The notes under the pieces are model-generated. The model did no database searches. It was not told the origin of the DNA and worked only from the letters and a program-made list of their open reading frames with translations. This document shows positions 45,873 to 54,854 of a DNA stretch of 64,000 bases, piece after piece. The stretch spans positions 30,018 to 94,017 of the forward strand of contig VSDH01000008.1 in NCBI GenBank assembly GCA_008636105.1, in the 5' to 3' direction. The DNA is from Candidatus Scalindua sediminis. Its GTDB lineage: Bacteria > Planctomycetota > Brocadiia > Brocadiales > Scalinduaceae. The stretch's first letter is position 1, and each line of letters opens with the position of its first letter. A program made the position numbers and the translations under genes.

Positions 45873-46344
45873 TGGTAATTATAATCTTTTATGTTCTAAA
45901 TTATGGGATTACTAGGTTTGTAGAGATGAGCAAATTAGTTGGGAGGTTCGGCCTATCCCCTTACAGATGTTTCTTTGCATGGAATATCCAGGTCTGGAAG
46001 GTACTTTTTTGTTTGTTCCATCGTTTCATCATCTGATATGGAGGTGACTCTCCCTTGGCGTATTCCTGGTCTATCCACTCTTTAATTTTATGACACCCGG
46101 ATGTGATTTACAAAGATGGCCTTCTCTCTCAATATGGTAATGAGATTTTATCCAGTGTAATACACCAGTAGTTAACGATTTGCAATTCTACTTATCAAAA
46201 AATATATGTCAAGTGTTAAAGGAGATGGATCCTGCAGGTAACAAGTTTTAAAAACTGCTTGACAATACACTAATTTACAATAAACTAAATACGGTCCTAA
46301 ATATATTTCATTTTTGCGAAAAGAATAAAGGCATCGTTTATCAA
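45873..46344. other. Intergenic stretch with one unrecognised short ORF
   Basis: This 472-bp gap separates sucC from a TPR gene pointing away. On the minus strand, 45902-46078 is open for 58 codons from a GTG and reads IRQGRVTSISDDETMEQTKK, then YLPDLDIPCKETSVRDRPNL and on to the stop. Its composition looks protein-like, but there is no ribosome-binding site and I do not recognise it. It may be a small gene or a remnant. Nothing else is visible. Confidence 0.3.
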
Positions 46345-46773
46345 ATGACATTAAGAATTCCAGAACATAAATTTGAACTAAAAGCACCGGATTTTCAAAA
46401 GGATGATGAAGAATTTATTGTTTGGTTTCTAGAAGGAGTACTTGAAAATTACCCAAACTATATTGATTGCCTCATGTACCTAGGCAATGCATATACTGCC
46501 ATGGGGAAGTATGAAGAAGGATTGCGAATAGATCTGAAATTAAAAAAGTTTAAACCTTACGACTCCATCGTCCATTATAATCTTGCGTGTAGTTACTCGT
46601 TGCTGGGGAAAATTGATCTGTCGTTGACAGCCTTAAGAAAAGCAATAGAATTAGGCTATGATGATATACAACATATAGAGAACGATACAGATCTAGATAG
46701 ATTGAAAAACGAGGAGGGATATAAGACCTTGATAAATAAGTTAATAGAAATAGCAGAAAAACGTGTTTTGTAA
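46345..46773 (+). CDS. TPR-repeat protein
   Basis: The 142-residue protein has about two to three tetratricopeptide-like helical repeats at 35-110 (NYIDCLMYLGNAYTAMGKYEEGL; SIVHYNLACSYSLLGKIDLSL), a protein-binding scaffold. The last part (DIQHIENDTDLDRLKNEEGYKTLI) is typical of short TPR proteins ending in a sequence that names repeat-associated residues of the TPR-end family. It has no signal peptide and converges on coaX with four bases between the ends. Partner unknown. Confidence 0.8.
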   Translation: MTLRIPEHKFELKAPDFQKDDEEFIVWFLEGVLENYPNYIDCLMYLGNAYTAMGKYEEGLRIDLKLKKFKPYDSIVHYNLACSYSLLGKIDLSLTALRKAIELGYDDIQHIENDTDLDRLKNEEGYKTLINKLIEIAEKRVL

Positions 46774-46777
46774 AACC

Positions 46778-47527
46778 TTACAAATTAAAACTTTCTGCGA
46801 AAGCGATTCTTATTCCTTCCAGCGTTAAATGTGGAATAAACTTATCAATTTTAGGGATGTCTTCTTTAAACATTTTCGCATCTCCACCAGTCGCAATAAT
46901 TTTTCGTACACCCCTGAATTCATTGCGGATTTCTTTTAATATATGAATTGCAGCACCTACAGTTCCGATATAGATTCCCGCAGAGATAGCATCTTCTGTG
47001 TTTTTCCCGATGATTTTAGCCGGCCTTTTTACATCAACCTTCGGTAAAAAAGCAGTCTGCTTATTTAATGCATAAGTACTCGTCTTTACCCCAGGTAGTA
47101 TTAACCCACCCAGGAACTCACCCTTTTTTGACACCACATCAAAAGTTATTGCAGTGCCAAAATCAATAACTATAGTAGAAGTTTTAGTTCGTCTATATGC
47201 TGCAAGTGCATTTAGTAATCTGTCCACACCAACTTTTTCTGGTGTCTCAACAAGTATGGGTATTTTCAGTTTTATTTCTCTTCCTATCCTTAGCACTCTT
47301 TTTTTATATCTTTCATCCAGGCATTTGTAAAAGATAGATTCCATTTCTGGATTCACAGAAGCTATTAAAATGTTTTCAGCTCCGTTCAAAAAGGATGTTC
47401 CAAGGTGAAAAGTGGCTTTTTGCCGAATTAAACTTTTATTATCTATACAAAAATGGGAAATAAGCCTTTTCCCCTGAAAGCTGCCTATATTAACGTTCGT
47501 GTTACCAATATCTACAGTTAATATCAT
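46778..47527 (-). CDS. coaX: Type III pantothenate kinase
   Basis: The 249-residue enzyme phosphorylates pantothenate in the first step of CoA synthesis. ASKHA-fold motifs are visible: phosphate 1 LTVDIGNTNVNIG (about 3-15), VGVDRLLNALAAY, phosphate 2 IDFGTAITFDVV, GGLILPG and a C-terminal IATGGDAK. It lacks the feedback inhibition of type I kinases and uses K+ or NH4+. It is 32 bp downstream of obgE on the same strand. Confidence 0.95.
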   Translation of the reverse strand: MILTVDIGNTNVNIGSFQGKRLISHFCIDNKSLIRQKATFHLGTSFLNGAENILIASVNPEMESIFYKCLDERYKKRVLRIGREIKLKIPILVETPEKVGVDRLLNALAAYRRTKTSTIVIDFGTAITFDVVSKKGEFLGGLILPGVKTSTYALNKQTAFLPKVDVKRPAKIIGKNTEDAISAGIYIGTVGAAIHILKEIRNEFRGVRKIIATGGDAKMFKEDIPKIDKFIPHLTLEGIRIAFAESFNL

Positions 47528-47559
47528 AAGATTTTATTACTTTTTGCAAGATAATAGAT

Positions 47560-48609
47560 TTACCGTGTCTGCCCCTGTCTGCCGACAGGCAGGGATAGGC
47601 AGGAATTTTCGTCTTCAGTTTTTTTATCAATCAGATTTGCAACCCTTTTAATTAGAGTTTTCACATTTTTACCAGTTATGGCTGAGATTGGATACACGGG
47701 TTTAGACAATTTTTTGGCCAGATTCTTTACTATATTAAGATATATTCTTGTATCTAATAGATCAACTTTATTTGTGGCTATTATTTCTGGTTTTTCGCTT
47801 AATTTAGGATTAAAAAGCTTTAGTTCTTTTCTAATTAAGTAATATGATTCCAAAGGATCAGGTTTTGCAGAAATATCTATTAAATGAATGACCACCTTAG
47901 TCCTTTCTATATGCCGCAAAAACGTACTGCCTAAACCTAAGCCACTGTGAGCACCTTTCATAAGACCTGGTATATCTGCAAATACTAATCTTTTAAAGTC
48001 TTCTATTTCCACAATTCCTAACTGCGGTTGGAGTGTCGTAAATGGATAACTTGCAATTTTAGGCCGTGCCGATGAGACTTGTGAAAGGAAGGTAGATTTT
48101 CCGGCATTAGGTAAACCTATAATACCAACGTCGGCAATCAGCTTCAGTTCGAGTTTGATCCAGCGTTCCCGACCCTTCTTTCCTTCTTCTGCAAACCGCG
48201 GGGTCTGATTTGTTGCTGATTTAAAGTAAGCATTTCCTCTTCCCTTTTTACCACCTCTTGCAATCCTTATAGATTCCCCAGTTTTTTTTAAATCCTTAAT
48301 TACTCGTCCTGTTTCCGAGTCTTTAATTAGCGTTCCTTTGGGTACATTAATAATCAAGTCTTTTCCGTCTTTACCATTTCTATTACTGCCCCTTCCGCTC
48401 CCGCCATTTTCAGCAATAAATTTTACCTTTGATGTTATATCCAACAATGTATCAATTTTCTCACTAACATGCAGGATAACATCGGCTCCTTTACCTCCGT
48501 CACCACCGTCTGGTCCACCATGAGGAATATACTTTTCTCGGCGAAAACTCACACAACCATCACCACCATCTCCGCCTTTTACAAAAATTGTTACTTCGTC
48601 TACAAACAT
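47560..48609 (-). CDS. obgE: Obg GTPase
   Basis: Obg couples GTP hydrolysis to late 50S ribosome assembly and stress response. The start is ATG 48609 (MFVDEVTIFVKGGDGGDGCVSF); the frame extends upstream only by chance. The Gly-rich Obg domain spans about 1-155 and the G domain about 158-330 with GLPNAGKST, DIPG, ATNKVD and SAI. The last 14 or so residues (SCLSLPVGRQGQTR) are encoded by a dispersed GC-rich repeat and replace whatever C-terminus existed, so the tail is not conserved protein. Length 349. Confidence 0.95.
   Translation of the reverse strand: MFVDEVTIFVKGGDGGDGCVSFRREKYIPHGGPDGGDGGKGADVILHVSEKIDTLLDITSKVKFIAENGGSGRGSNRNGKDGKDLIINVPKGTLIKDSETGRVIKDLKKTGESIRIARGGKKGRGNAYFKSATNQTPRFAEEGKKGRERWIKLELKLIADVGIIGLPNAGKSTFLSQVSSARPKIASYPFTTLQPQLGIVEIEDFKRLVFADIPGLMKGAHSGLGLGSTFLRHIERTKVVIHLIDISAKPDPLESYYLIRKELKLFNPKLSEKPEIIATNKVDLLDTRIYLNIVKNLAKKLSKPVYPISAITGKNVKTLIKRVANLIDKKTEDENSCLSLPVGRQGQTR
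47566..47603. repeat. GC-rich repeat unit overlapping the end of obgE
   Basis: CTGCCCCTGTCTGCCGACAGG followed by CAGGGATAGGCAGG is an imperfect inverted repeat of the same CCTGCC/GGCAGG type found at 10141, 33831 and 62526. Read on the obgE strand it gives the LPVGRQG string seen wherever such repeats run into coding frames. Confidence 0.6.
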
Positions 48610-48619
48610 ACTTAGAGTA

Positions 48620-48652
48620 TTAATGAAAAAAGGGAGCGTTTCAAGCTCCCTT
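48620..48652 (-). terminator. Rho-independent terminator between rpmA and obgE
   Basis: On the minus strand AAGGGAGC, a 7-base loop and GCTCCCTT (48630-48652) form an 8-bp GC-rich stem, followed directly by a run of T (CCCTTTTTTCATTAATA). It lies between the rpmA stop and the obgE start, so it should end or attenuate rplU-rpmA transcription before obgE. Confidence 0.75.
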
Positions 48653-48691
48653 AATATTAAAGTGTTATCGTAATCGACAGGAAAAAAGTTT

Positions 48692-48934
48692 TTACATAGG
48701 ATATACACTAACTCGACGACCAGATTCAAACATAACTATTCCATCTATCTTTGTGAACAGTGTATAATCTTTCCCACATCCAACATTTGTACCGGGCTTG
48801 AATTTTGTACCGCATTGACGAACCAGGATCGAACCGGGTTTAACTCGTTCACCACCAAATCGTTTTATACCTCTGTTCTGGGCATTACTGTCTCTTCCGT
48901 TTTTAGTTGAGCTTTGTCCTTTTTTATGAGCCAT
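48692..48934 (-). CDS. rpmA: 50S ribosomal protein L27
   Basis: At 80 residues this is a normal-length bacterial L27: [17 protein letters not shown]-terminus, [22 protein letters not shown] core and a C-terminal [18 protein letters not shown]. The N-terminal tail, which reaches the peptidyl-transferase centre, has no Firmicute-type cleaved extension. It lies 47 bp downstream of rplU and is followed by a terminator before obgE. Confidence 0.97.
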   Translation of the reverse strand: MAHKKGQSSTKNGRDSNAQNRGIKRFGGERVKPGSILVRQCGTKFKPGTNVGCGKDYTLFTKIDGIVMFESGRRVSVYPM

Positions 48935-48981
48935 TTTTTTACTCCTTTTGTACCAAAAAAGTTATGTCTGAACTTGAAAAA

Positions 48982-49296
48982 TCAGGAAATAATTTCTTTT
49001 ATTTTTATTTTCGTATATTTTTGCCTATGTCCCCGCTTAGTTCTAGAGTCTTTACGACGACGGAATTTCATTACTACCAGTTTTTTACCTTTTATATGAC
49101 CTTGGACTTCAGATACTACTTTTGCATTCTCAACAGTGGGTTTGCCCACGTATGTCTTTCCATCTTTTGAAACCATTAATACATCTGTAAATTCTAATGT
49201 ATCACCTTTGTTTACATTTTCCTTTAAATCAATTTGTATACTTTTCCCTGGTTCAACCTTATACTGTTTTCCACCTTCTCTTATAACGGCATACAT
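48982..49296 (-). CDS. rplU: 50S ribosomal protein L21
   Basis: The 104-residue protein has the L21 start YAVIREGGKQYKVEPG and the basic C-terminal half (GKKLVVMKFRRRKDSRTKRGHRQKYTKIKI) that binds 23S rRNA. It is the first gene of the rplU-rpmA pair and lies about 65 bp from the RNase G/E gene, in the common order rng-rplU-rpmA-obgE. Confidence 0.97.
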   Translation of the reverse strand: MYAVIREGGKQYKVEPGKSIQIDLKENVNKGDTLEFTDVLMVSKDGKTYVGKPTVENAKVVSEVQGHIKGKKLVVMKFRRRKDSRTKRGHRQKYTKIKIKEIIS

Positions 49297-49361
49297 TACT
49301 TTTCTCCTTTCACCACCTTTTTACCTGTAGGAATATATTTATTCTTATAATCAAAAAATAT

Positions 49362-50885
49362 TTATTTAATCGCGATGCGATTTCCATTATTATCAAAACA
49401 ATGCATCGTAATTTCCCCTATTTTGTACCCAGTTTCACTTTTAATTATAATATTTTTTGAGAATTTCTCCTCAATTTTTGAAAGTTGTTTCCTTTTCAGA
49501 TTTAGTAAGTATCCTGCTACATTACCATTGGTAATAATTTCTATTTTTTTGATTTTGGAATTATTTACTACTGATTTTATCTGCCTCATTAAATCGAGAC
49601 AAGTACTTTCGAGTGTTTTTATTTTTCCCGCGCCTTCACAATATTTACAGTTCTCATAAATTACATCCTTGAGACTTGGTCTAATGCGTTGTCGGGTCAT
49701 CTCTATAATACCAAATCTAGACATTTGTATCATCTTTTTTCTGGCACGGTCTCTTTTTAAGGATTCTTCCATCACCTTTTCTACTGTTCTCATATTACTT
49801 TCTTCTTTCATATCAATGAAGTCTATTATTATAACACCACCAATATCCCTTAGCCTAATTTGACGCGTAATTTCTTTTGCTGCTTTCAGATTTGTTTTAA
49901 ATGCGGTTTTCTCAGGATCACTTTCCTGCCTGTATTTACCACTATTTACATCTATTGCTACAAGGGCTTCGGTCTGTTCGATTACTATCGAACCACCTCT
50001 TGGAAGACGAACCTCTTTGTTGTGTATCTTTTCTATTTCTTTTTCAATATTATATCTATGAAATAATGGTTCAGGATCATTATAAAGCTTTAATTTTTTC
50101 ACACAACTGGGCATTATTAAACGTAAAAAGTACCTTATTTTTTTAAAAGCAGCTTCAGAATCAATGATTATTTCATCGATATCTGCTGAGAATATATCTC
50201 GAATTGTACGAATTACTAAGTCACTTTCCTGATATATCACAGATGGAGAATCAACTTTTTTTCTTTTGTTTTCTATAACCTTCCATAGTTTCTGGAGATA
50301 ATTAGAGTCTCTGGATAGTTCACGTTTTGTTTGATTTTCACCAGCGGTTCTTACGATATATCCTAAATTTGGAGCCGGCTTTAATTCTTCAATAATCTGT
50401 TTAAGTCTTTTTCTCTCTGCATCATCTACGATTTTTCGTGAAATTCCAAGGCGGTTTGCCTCTGGCATCAACACCAAGAATCTTCCTGGAAGGCTAATGT
50501 TTGTTGTTAAACTAGGTCCTTTATCACCGATTCCCTCTTTGATAACCTGCACAAGTATTTCTTGATTAGGTTTTAGTAATGACTTGATCCTTGGCTTAGT
50601 CTCTTTTGTTTTATGGGTATTACCGTTGTTGCCTGGTTGATCACCATTATGATGTGGATACTTAACGTCTGAAGCATGGAGGAAACCATTCTTTACCAAT
50701 CCTAAGTCAACAAATGCAGCTTCTATACTGGGTTCTATATTAACAACACGGCCCTTATATATGTTCCCAGCAATTTGCTCACGAGAAAACCTTTCGATGT
50801 ATAGTTCTTCAAGAACTCCATCCTCTAATATGGCGATTCTGCTTTCCTCTGGCTCGACAACATTTACTAATAATATCTTTTTCAT
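49362..50885 (-). CDS. rng: Ribonuclease G/E
   Basis: The 507-residue endoribonuclease processes rRNA and starts mRNA decay. Visible are the S1 domain split across about 35-130 (GNIYKGRVVNIEPSIEAAFVDLG), the 5'-sensor/RNase H-like region, catalytic Asp pair in VAIDVNSG and VIIIDFIDM, and the Zn-link CKYCEG. It lacks the long C-terminal degradosome scaffold of E. coli RNase E, so it is nearer RNase G in length. It sits 19 bp downstream of the DUF2344 gene. Confidence 0.95.
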   Translation of the reverse strand: MKKILLVNVVEPEESRIAILEDGVLEELYIERFSREQIAGNIYKGRVVNIEPSIEAAFVDLGLVKNGFLHASDVKYPHHNGDQPGNNGNTHKTKETKPRIKSLLKPNQEILVQVIKEGIGDKGPSLTTNISLPGRFLVLMPEANRLGISRKIVDDAERKRLKQIIEELKPAPNLGYIVRTAGENQTKRELSRDSNYLQKLWKVIENKRKKVDSPSVIYQESDLVIRTIRDIFSADIDEIIIDSEAAFKKIRYFLRLIMPSCVKKLKLYNDPEPLFHRYNIEKEIEKIHNKEVRLPRGGSIVIEQTEALVAIDVNSGKYRQESDPEKTAFKTNLKAAKEITRQIRLRDIGGVIIIDFIDMKEESNMRTVEKVMEESLKRDRARKKMIQMSRFGIIEMTRQRIRPSLKDVIYENCKYCEGAGKIKTLESTCLDLMRQIKSVVNNSKIKKIEIITNGNVAGYLLNLKRKQLSKIEEKFSKNIIIKSETGYKIGEITMHCFDNNGNRIAIK

Positions 50886-50904
50886 TATCTTCCCTTTGCT
50901 TGTA

Positions 50905-51543
50905 CTAACAAACTGTTACATTCGGGGAGGAAGATAGATTCACTCTTGTTCTAACTATTTCAGAGAGCTCATAGTCTTTGCCAGCTTTCAATCCAAGGTG
51001 TGATAATACCTCTTCAGGCCGGGCTATCCCCTTGGGAGTCATCTTTAGGTTCAGCCCGATGAATTGCGAATCGGTAGTAATATTAATTACTGACGGACGC
51101 AAATCAAACGTTAGTTTTTTTCTCTTTCTTTGGGTATTTATCACATCTCTGGATAAAAGTTCGTTTATTTCCTTAACTCCTGGCATTTTCCCTTCTTTCG
51201 GTCTTACCACATACGTCACATCCGTTACAGAAGATTTTTGTCGGGTGGCAATCTGGTCGACGGAAGTTATTTGTATACTTTGTGGAAGTTGTTTTTTCAG
51301 TCTTGATTTAATTTCAGAAACTTGTATATGTTCACAAAGTTCTAACTCTAATTTCTCGTCGATCCCCTTAATTCCGACCGATAATGCTAAAGGAAAAGCA
51401 ATCTTTGGTCTTGGATTGAAGCCTTTAGACATTTTAATGGGAATCTCTGCCCTACGTATTGCCCTCTCAAAAAGTTTCATTAAGTTATGATGAGAGATGA
51501 ATCTTAAACTTCCTTGTTTTATAAAATTTATTTGAATTCTCAA
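50905..51543 (-). CDS. DUF2344 (TIGR03936) radical-SAM-linked protein
   Basis: The 212-residue protein begins IQINFIKQGSLRFISHHNLMKLFERAIRRAEIP and contains GFNPRPKIAFPLALSVGIKG, both hallmarks of the family that accompanies or is fused to a radical-SAM protein (TIGR03960). The partner is not in this window; the next gene upstream is the HPr-EI fusion. The start is TTG with no ribosome-binding site. Function is unknown, though its place next to RNase G/E and L21/L27 suggests RNA modification. Confidence 0.87.
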   Translation of the reverse strand: MRIQINFIKQGSLRFISHHNLMKLFERAIRRAEIPIKMSKGFNPRPKIAFPLALSVGIKGIDEKLELELCEHIQVSEIKSRLKKQLPQSIQITSVDQIATRQKSSVTDVTYVVRPKEGKMPGVKEINELLSRDVINTQRKRKKLTFDLRPSVINITTDSQFIGLNLKMTPKGIARPEEVLSHLGLKAGKDYELSEIVRTRVNLSSSPNVTVC

Positions 51544-51730
51544 GATTAATATAATTATTTTTTACTAAAAAACTATCAACTTCTTAATCTTACTGGACTT
51601 ACATGAATTTTAGTAACAATTACCTAATCTGTCAATAATATTTTCAGACCTGAAATGTTCACAAAATGAATGCAAAAAATTAGCAGGCTAGAGAAATCAA
51701 TTGTATAGGCAAGAAAAATCTGTCCTGGCC

Positions 51731-53749
51731 TTAAAATATTTCTGGTATGATTTCACGTGCCATATCACGGAGGTACTTGGTAGTTTCTGCAGGATCGTTG
51801 AAGGAACAAACAGTTTCTGCAACTTCTTTTGCTCTTTCAAAGGTAACAGACCTGATAATCTTCTTTACTTCAGGTATTATCATGGCAGGCGCAACGCTAA
51901 ATTCTCTTAAGCCCAATCCTAACAACAAGATAGTGTACTCAACCTCACCACCCATTTCACCGCATATGCCTATTCTTATATTATTATCTTCTGCAGCCTT
52001 AATAGCCATTTTTAGTAATTTTAAGATTGCAGGATGGGCCGGAGAATATAGATGTGCCACTTTCTCGTTGCTTCTGTCTATGGCCAAGGTGTATTGAATA
52101 AGGTCATTTGTACCCAAACTAAAGAAATCAACTTCTTTTGCTAAGATATCTGCCAACATAACAGCGGAAGGGACTTCTATCATGATTCCAAGCTCTATAT
52201 TTTGATCAAAATCTATTCCCTTATGGTTTAACTCCTCCTTCACTTCCTTTAACACATCCTTCGCCTTTTGTAATTCTTGCAAAGACGAAATTAATGGGAA
52301 TAGAATCTTTACGTTACCGAAAGCAGAAGCTCTTAAGATCGCTCTAAGCTGAGACTTAAAGATAGTTACGTTTTCCAAGCAATAACGAATGGAGCGGCAA
52401 CCCAGGAAAGGGTTATCTTCTTTATTGTTGTCTGCTGTCGGGAAGAATTTATCACCACCGAGATCAACGGTTCTTATAATTATTGGCTTATTACCTAATT
52501 CTTGTATTGATTGTGTATAGGCATTAAAATGTTCCTCTTCAGTAGGTGTGTTCTTAGAACCAAGATACAAAAATTCTGTTCTATATAAGCCGATACCACT
52601 AGCTCCGTGACTTAAACTTGCACCAATCTCGCGGGGAAACTCGATATTACCTAATATTGCAACTTCCCTGCCATCTAATGTTACGGCAGGTAGATCTTTA
52701 AGTTCTGAAGTGAGTCTTTCTTCAAAGACATGAAAACTTTTTTCTATCGTCAGATATTTTTTAAGGGTTTTCTCATCTGGTCTAAATATTACAACTCCAC
52801 GATTGCCATCTAAAATAACTAGGTCTCCACCAAAAACATCTACTGTGGCGGTTCCCAACCCGACTACGGCGGGTACCCCCAAGGCTCTTGCTACAATTGC
52901 AGAATGCGACGTTCTCCCACCAAGGTCTGTAACAAAGCCTTTTACTTTTGTGGTATCTAGAGATGCTATCTGGGAAGGGCTGAGATCATGAGCAATTACA
53001 ATAACTTCCTTAGTAAGGTTTTTGAGTTCTTCTCTTTGTTCTCCTAATAAATTTCTTAAAAGCCTTTTTTCGATATCAAAGATATCTCCTACTCTTGCAG
53101 AGAGATATGGGTCAGTAACATCTTGAAATTTTCTCACGTATACGCGTAATGCTAATGAAACAGCATATTCTGCGCTAAAGTTATTTTTTTTAATATTTTC
53201 TATAAACTCTTGCTTCAGATTCTCATCTTGAAGCATCAATTTATGGGTAGCGAAGATAGTACCCACTTGAGAGCCTAGCTTTTTCGAAGTATCAGTCTCT
53301 AGTTCTTCGATTTCTTTCCTTGCAGATGTTATTGCTTCCCCCAATCTAACCAACTCTTTGGGAATCTCATCTTCTGTGATGAGGTGGCGGGGTATTCTAT
53401 AACCTTCACTTTCCAAAACGAATGCTTCTTTTATGACCACGCCTGGCGCTACAGCAATTCCTTTTCTTATCTCCACAGTATCCTCATTAAAATTGTTCCT
53501 GACAAGACCCTCTAAAACACCTAAAGCCTCTTCTTTATCCTCACCTTTAGCAGTTATCAATAATTCGGTTCCATTTTTGGCGCCCAATGTTAAAAGGTCG
53601 ATAACACTCTTTCCATTTACTTTTTCCTTATTTTCTGTGCTGACAAAAATCTCAGAGCTGAATTTGATAGCCATTTTTACAAAACTTGTAGCGGGCCTTG
53701 CATGTAAACCATTCGGATTTGTTATTTTTATCCTGCGTTCTGCAAACAT
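51731..53749 (-). CDS. HPr-Enzyme I fusion of the phosphotransferase system
   Basis: The 672-residue protein fuses HPr (1-95) to Enzyme I. HPr has phospho-acceptor H16 (GLHARPA) and the regulatory Ser region GKSVIDLL (S48). The Enzyme I part has active H282 (GGRTSHSAIVARALG), the PEP-binding GIGLYRTEFLYLG and DKFFPTADNN-region elements, and IGICGEMGG near the end. It transfers phosphate from PEP to itself and on to HPr and EIIA. An EIIA gene lies 32 bp upstream, but no EIIB/EIIC is in the window, so it is probably regulatory. A GAF or other N-terminal domain as in PtsP is absent. Confidence 0.92.
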   Translation of the reverse strand: MFAERRIKITNPNGLHARPATSFVKMAIKFSSEIFVSTENKEKVNGKSVIDLLTLGAKNGTELLITAKGEDKEEALGVLEGLVRNNFNEDTVEIRKGIAVAPGVVIKEAFVLESEGYRIPRHLITEDEIPKELVRLGEAITSARKEIEELETDTSKKLGSQVGTIFATHKLMLQDENLKQEFIENIKKNNFSAEYAVSLALRVYVRKFQDVTDPYLSARVGDIFDIEKRLLRNLLGEQREELKNLTKEVIVIAHDLSPSQIASLDTTKVKGFVTDLGGRTSHSAIVARALGVPAVVGLGTATVDVFGGDLVILDGNRGVVIFRPDEKTLKKYLTIEKSFHVFEERLTSELKDLPAVTLDGREVAILGNIEFPREIGASLSHGASGIGLYRTEFLYLGSKNTPTEEEHFNAYTQSIQELGNKPIIIRTVDLGGDKFFPTADNNKEDNPFLGCRSIRYCLENVTIFKSQLRAILRASAFGNVKILFPLISSLQELQKAKDVLKEVKEELNHKGIDFDQNIELGIMIEVPSAVMLADILAKEVDFFSLGTNDLIQYTLAIDRSNEKVAHLYSPAHPAILKLLKMAIKAAEDNNIRIGICGEMGGEVEYTILLLGLGLREFSVAPAMIIPEVKKIIRSVTFERAKEVAETVCSFNDPAETTKYLRDMAREIIPEIF

Positions 53750-53781
53750 TTAGTATTTTAGTTAATAAACGGTTTTTTCTC

Positions 53782-54252
53782 TTAAGCCCTAACTTCATCG
53801 GCTTCCTTTAGAATTCCAACCATTTCCGATTTATCAGATGCATCTCTCATAAAATTGCGGAAATCAGAGTTTCTAATTACTGATGAAATTCTTTCCAGTG
53901 CAGCAAGATGCATGTCTGTTGAATCGTTGGGTGACAGTAACAAAAAAAACAGGTAAACAGGCTCGCCATCAAGTGAATCAAATTCCACTCCCTTCGACGA
54001 ACGAGCAAATGCACCTGTTATTTTCGTAATGCATTTATGTTTAGTGTGGGGAACGGCAACCCCTTTACCTATTCCCGTGCTTCCCACCTTTTCTCTTCTT
54101 ATAAGTGCTTCCATTACATCGTCAACATCCCTCTCTCTAATCTTATCTAATTTTTTTAACACTCCGACCATTTCCCGTATAACAGATTCCTTGTCAGTAG
54201 ATTGTAGATCATCTATTACAGCATCATCTCCTATAAAATCTATTAATTTCAT
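53782..54252 (-). CDS. PTS EIIA (PtsN/fructose type)
   Basis: The 156-residue EIIA has phospho-acceptor H69 in GKGVAVPHTKH, a typical EIIA-Fru/Ntr motif. ATG 54252 is preferred over TTG 54258, because AAGGG is correctly placed for it. It lies between hpf and the HPr-EI fusion, comparable with the rpoN-hpf-ptsN-npr group of proteobacteria, so control of nitrogen, potassium or carbon metabolism is more likely than sugar import. Confidence 0.92.
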   Translation of the reverse strand: MKLIDFIGDDAVIDDLQSTDKESVIREMVGVLKKLDKIRERDVDDVMEALIRREKVGSTGIGKGVAVPHTKHKCITKITGAFARSSKGVEFDSLDGEPVYLFFLLLSPNDSTDMHLAALERISSVIRNSDFRNFMRDASDKSEMVGILKEADEVRA

Positions 54253-54331
54253 TAGCAACCCTTTTGGTTAAACATTTTGGTGTAAAATATAGTAAGTATT
54301 ATAATTCTAGAATATTACAATAAAGACAGTT

Positions 54332-54670
54332 TTATTCAGCAACCTCGCCAACTTCACCAATTTCACCAGCTTTTTTGTTTCTTTTATGCTGTTTCAACTT
54401 TTCTCTTTGCCGAACAAATTGTTTTTCTAATTTATCCATTCCAATGTCTATGGCGGCGTACATATCAGAATTTGCCGCCTCTGCAACAAGCGTTGTCCCT
54501 GCAACTGCACATACTGCTTCTACTATGTGTTTTTGGCCTTCTATCTTTAAGGTAAATTGTATTTTATTTATTCTATTCGTATATTTAGTAAGCTTCAAAG
54601 CTTTCTTTTCTACATAATTCTTGATTGCTTCTGTTATATCTAAATGCCTTCCATGTATGATAATCTCCAA
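54332..54670 (-). CDS. hpf: Ribosome hibernation-promoting factor (short form)
   Basis: The 112-residue protein begins EIIIHGRHLDITEAIKNYVEKKALKL and contains AEAANSDMYAAIDIGMDKLEKQFVRQREKLKQH, the sequence of HPF/YfiA proteins that bind the 30S A and P sites during stationary phase. The long-form C-terminal dimerisation domain is missing. The start is TTG at 54670 with AAAGGA upstream. It precedes EIIA and HPr-EI on the same strand. Confidence 0.94.
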   Translation of the reverse strand: MEIIIHGRHLDITEAIKNYVEKKALKLTKYTNRINKIQFTLKIEGQKHIVEAVCAVAGTTLVAEAANSDMYAAIDIGMDKLEKQFVRQREKLKQHKRNKKAGEIGEVGEVAE

Positions 54671-54854
54671 GTTTGTTTTCCTTTCCTTTTAAGGAATCTC
54701 CATGTAGTAAATTTATACTTAATATACAAAAAGGGTGGAAAGTTATATTACTTATTTCATTTAATGTAGTCAAGCGATTAATAACGTTTCTTGTTAGACT
54801 GATTTTAAGAATATTTTGATATCCTGAAAATTAAAGCATTTGCAAAAAATACGC

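Noticed and set aside
47560..48729. Longer obgE start at 48729
   Set aside because: The extra 40 residues run back through the terminator and into rpmA and do not look like Obg; MFVDEVTIFVKGG at 48609 is the family start.
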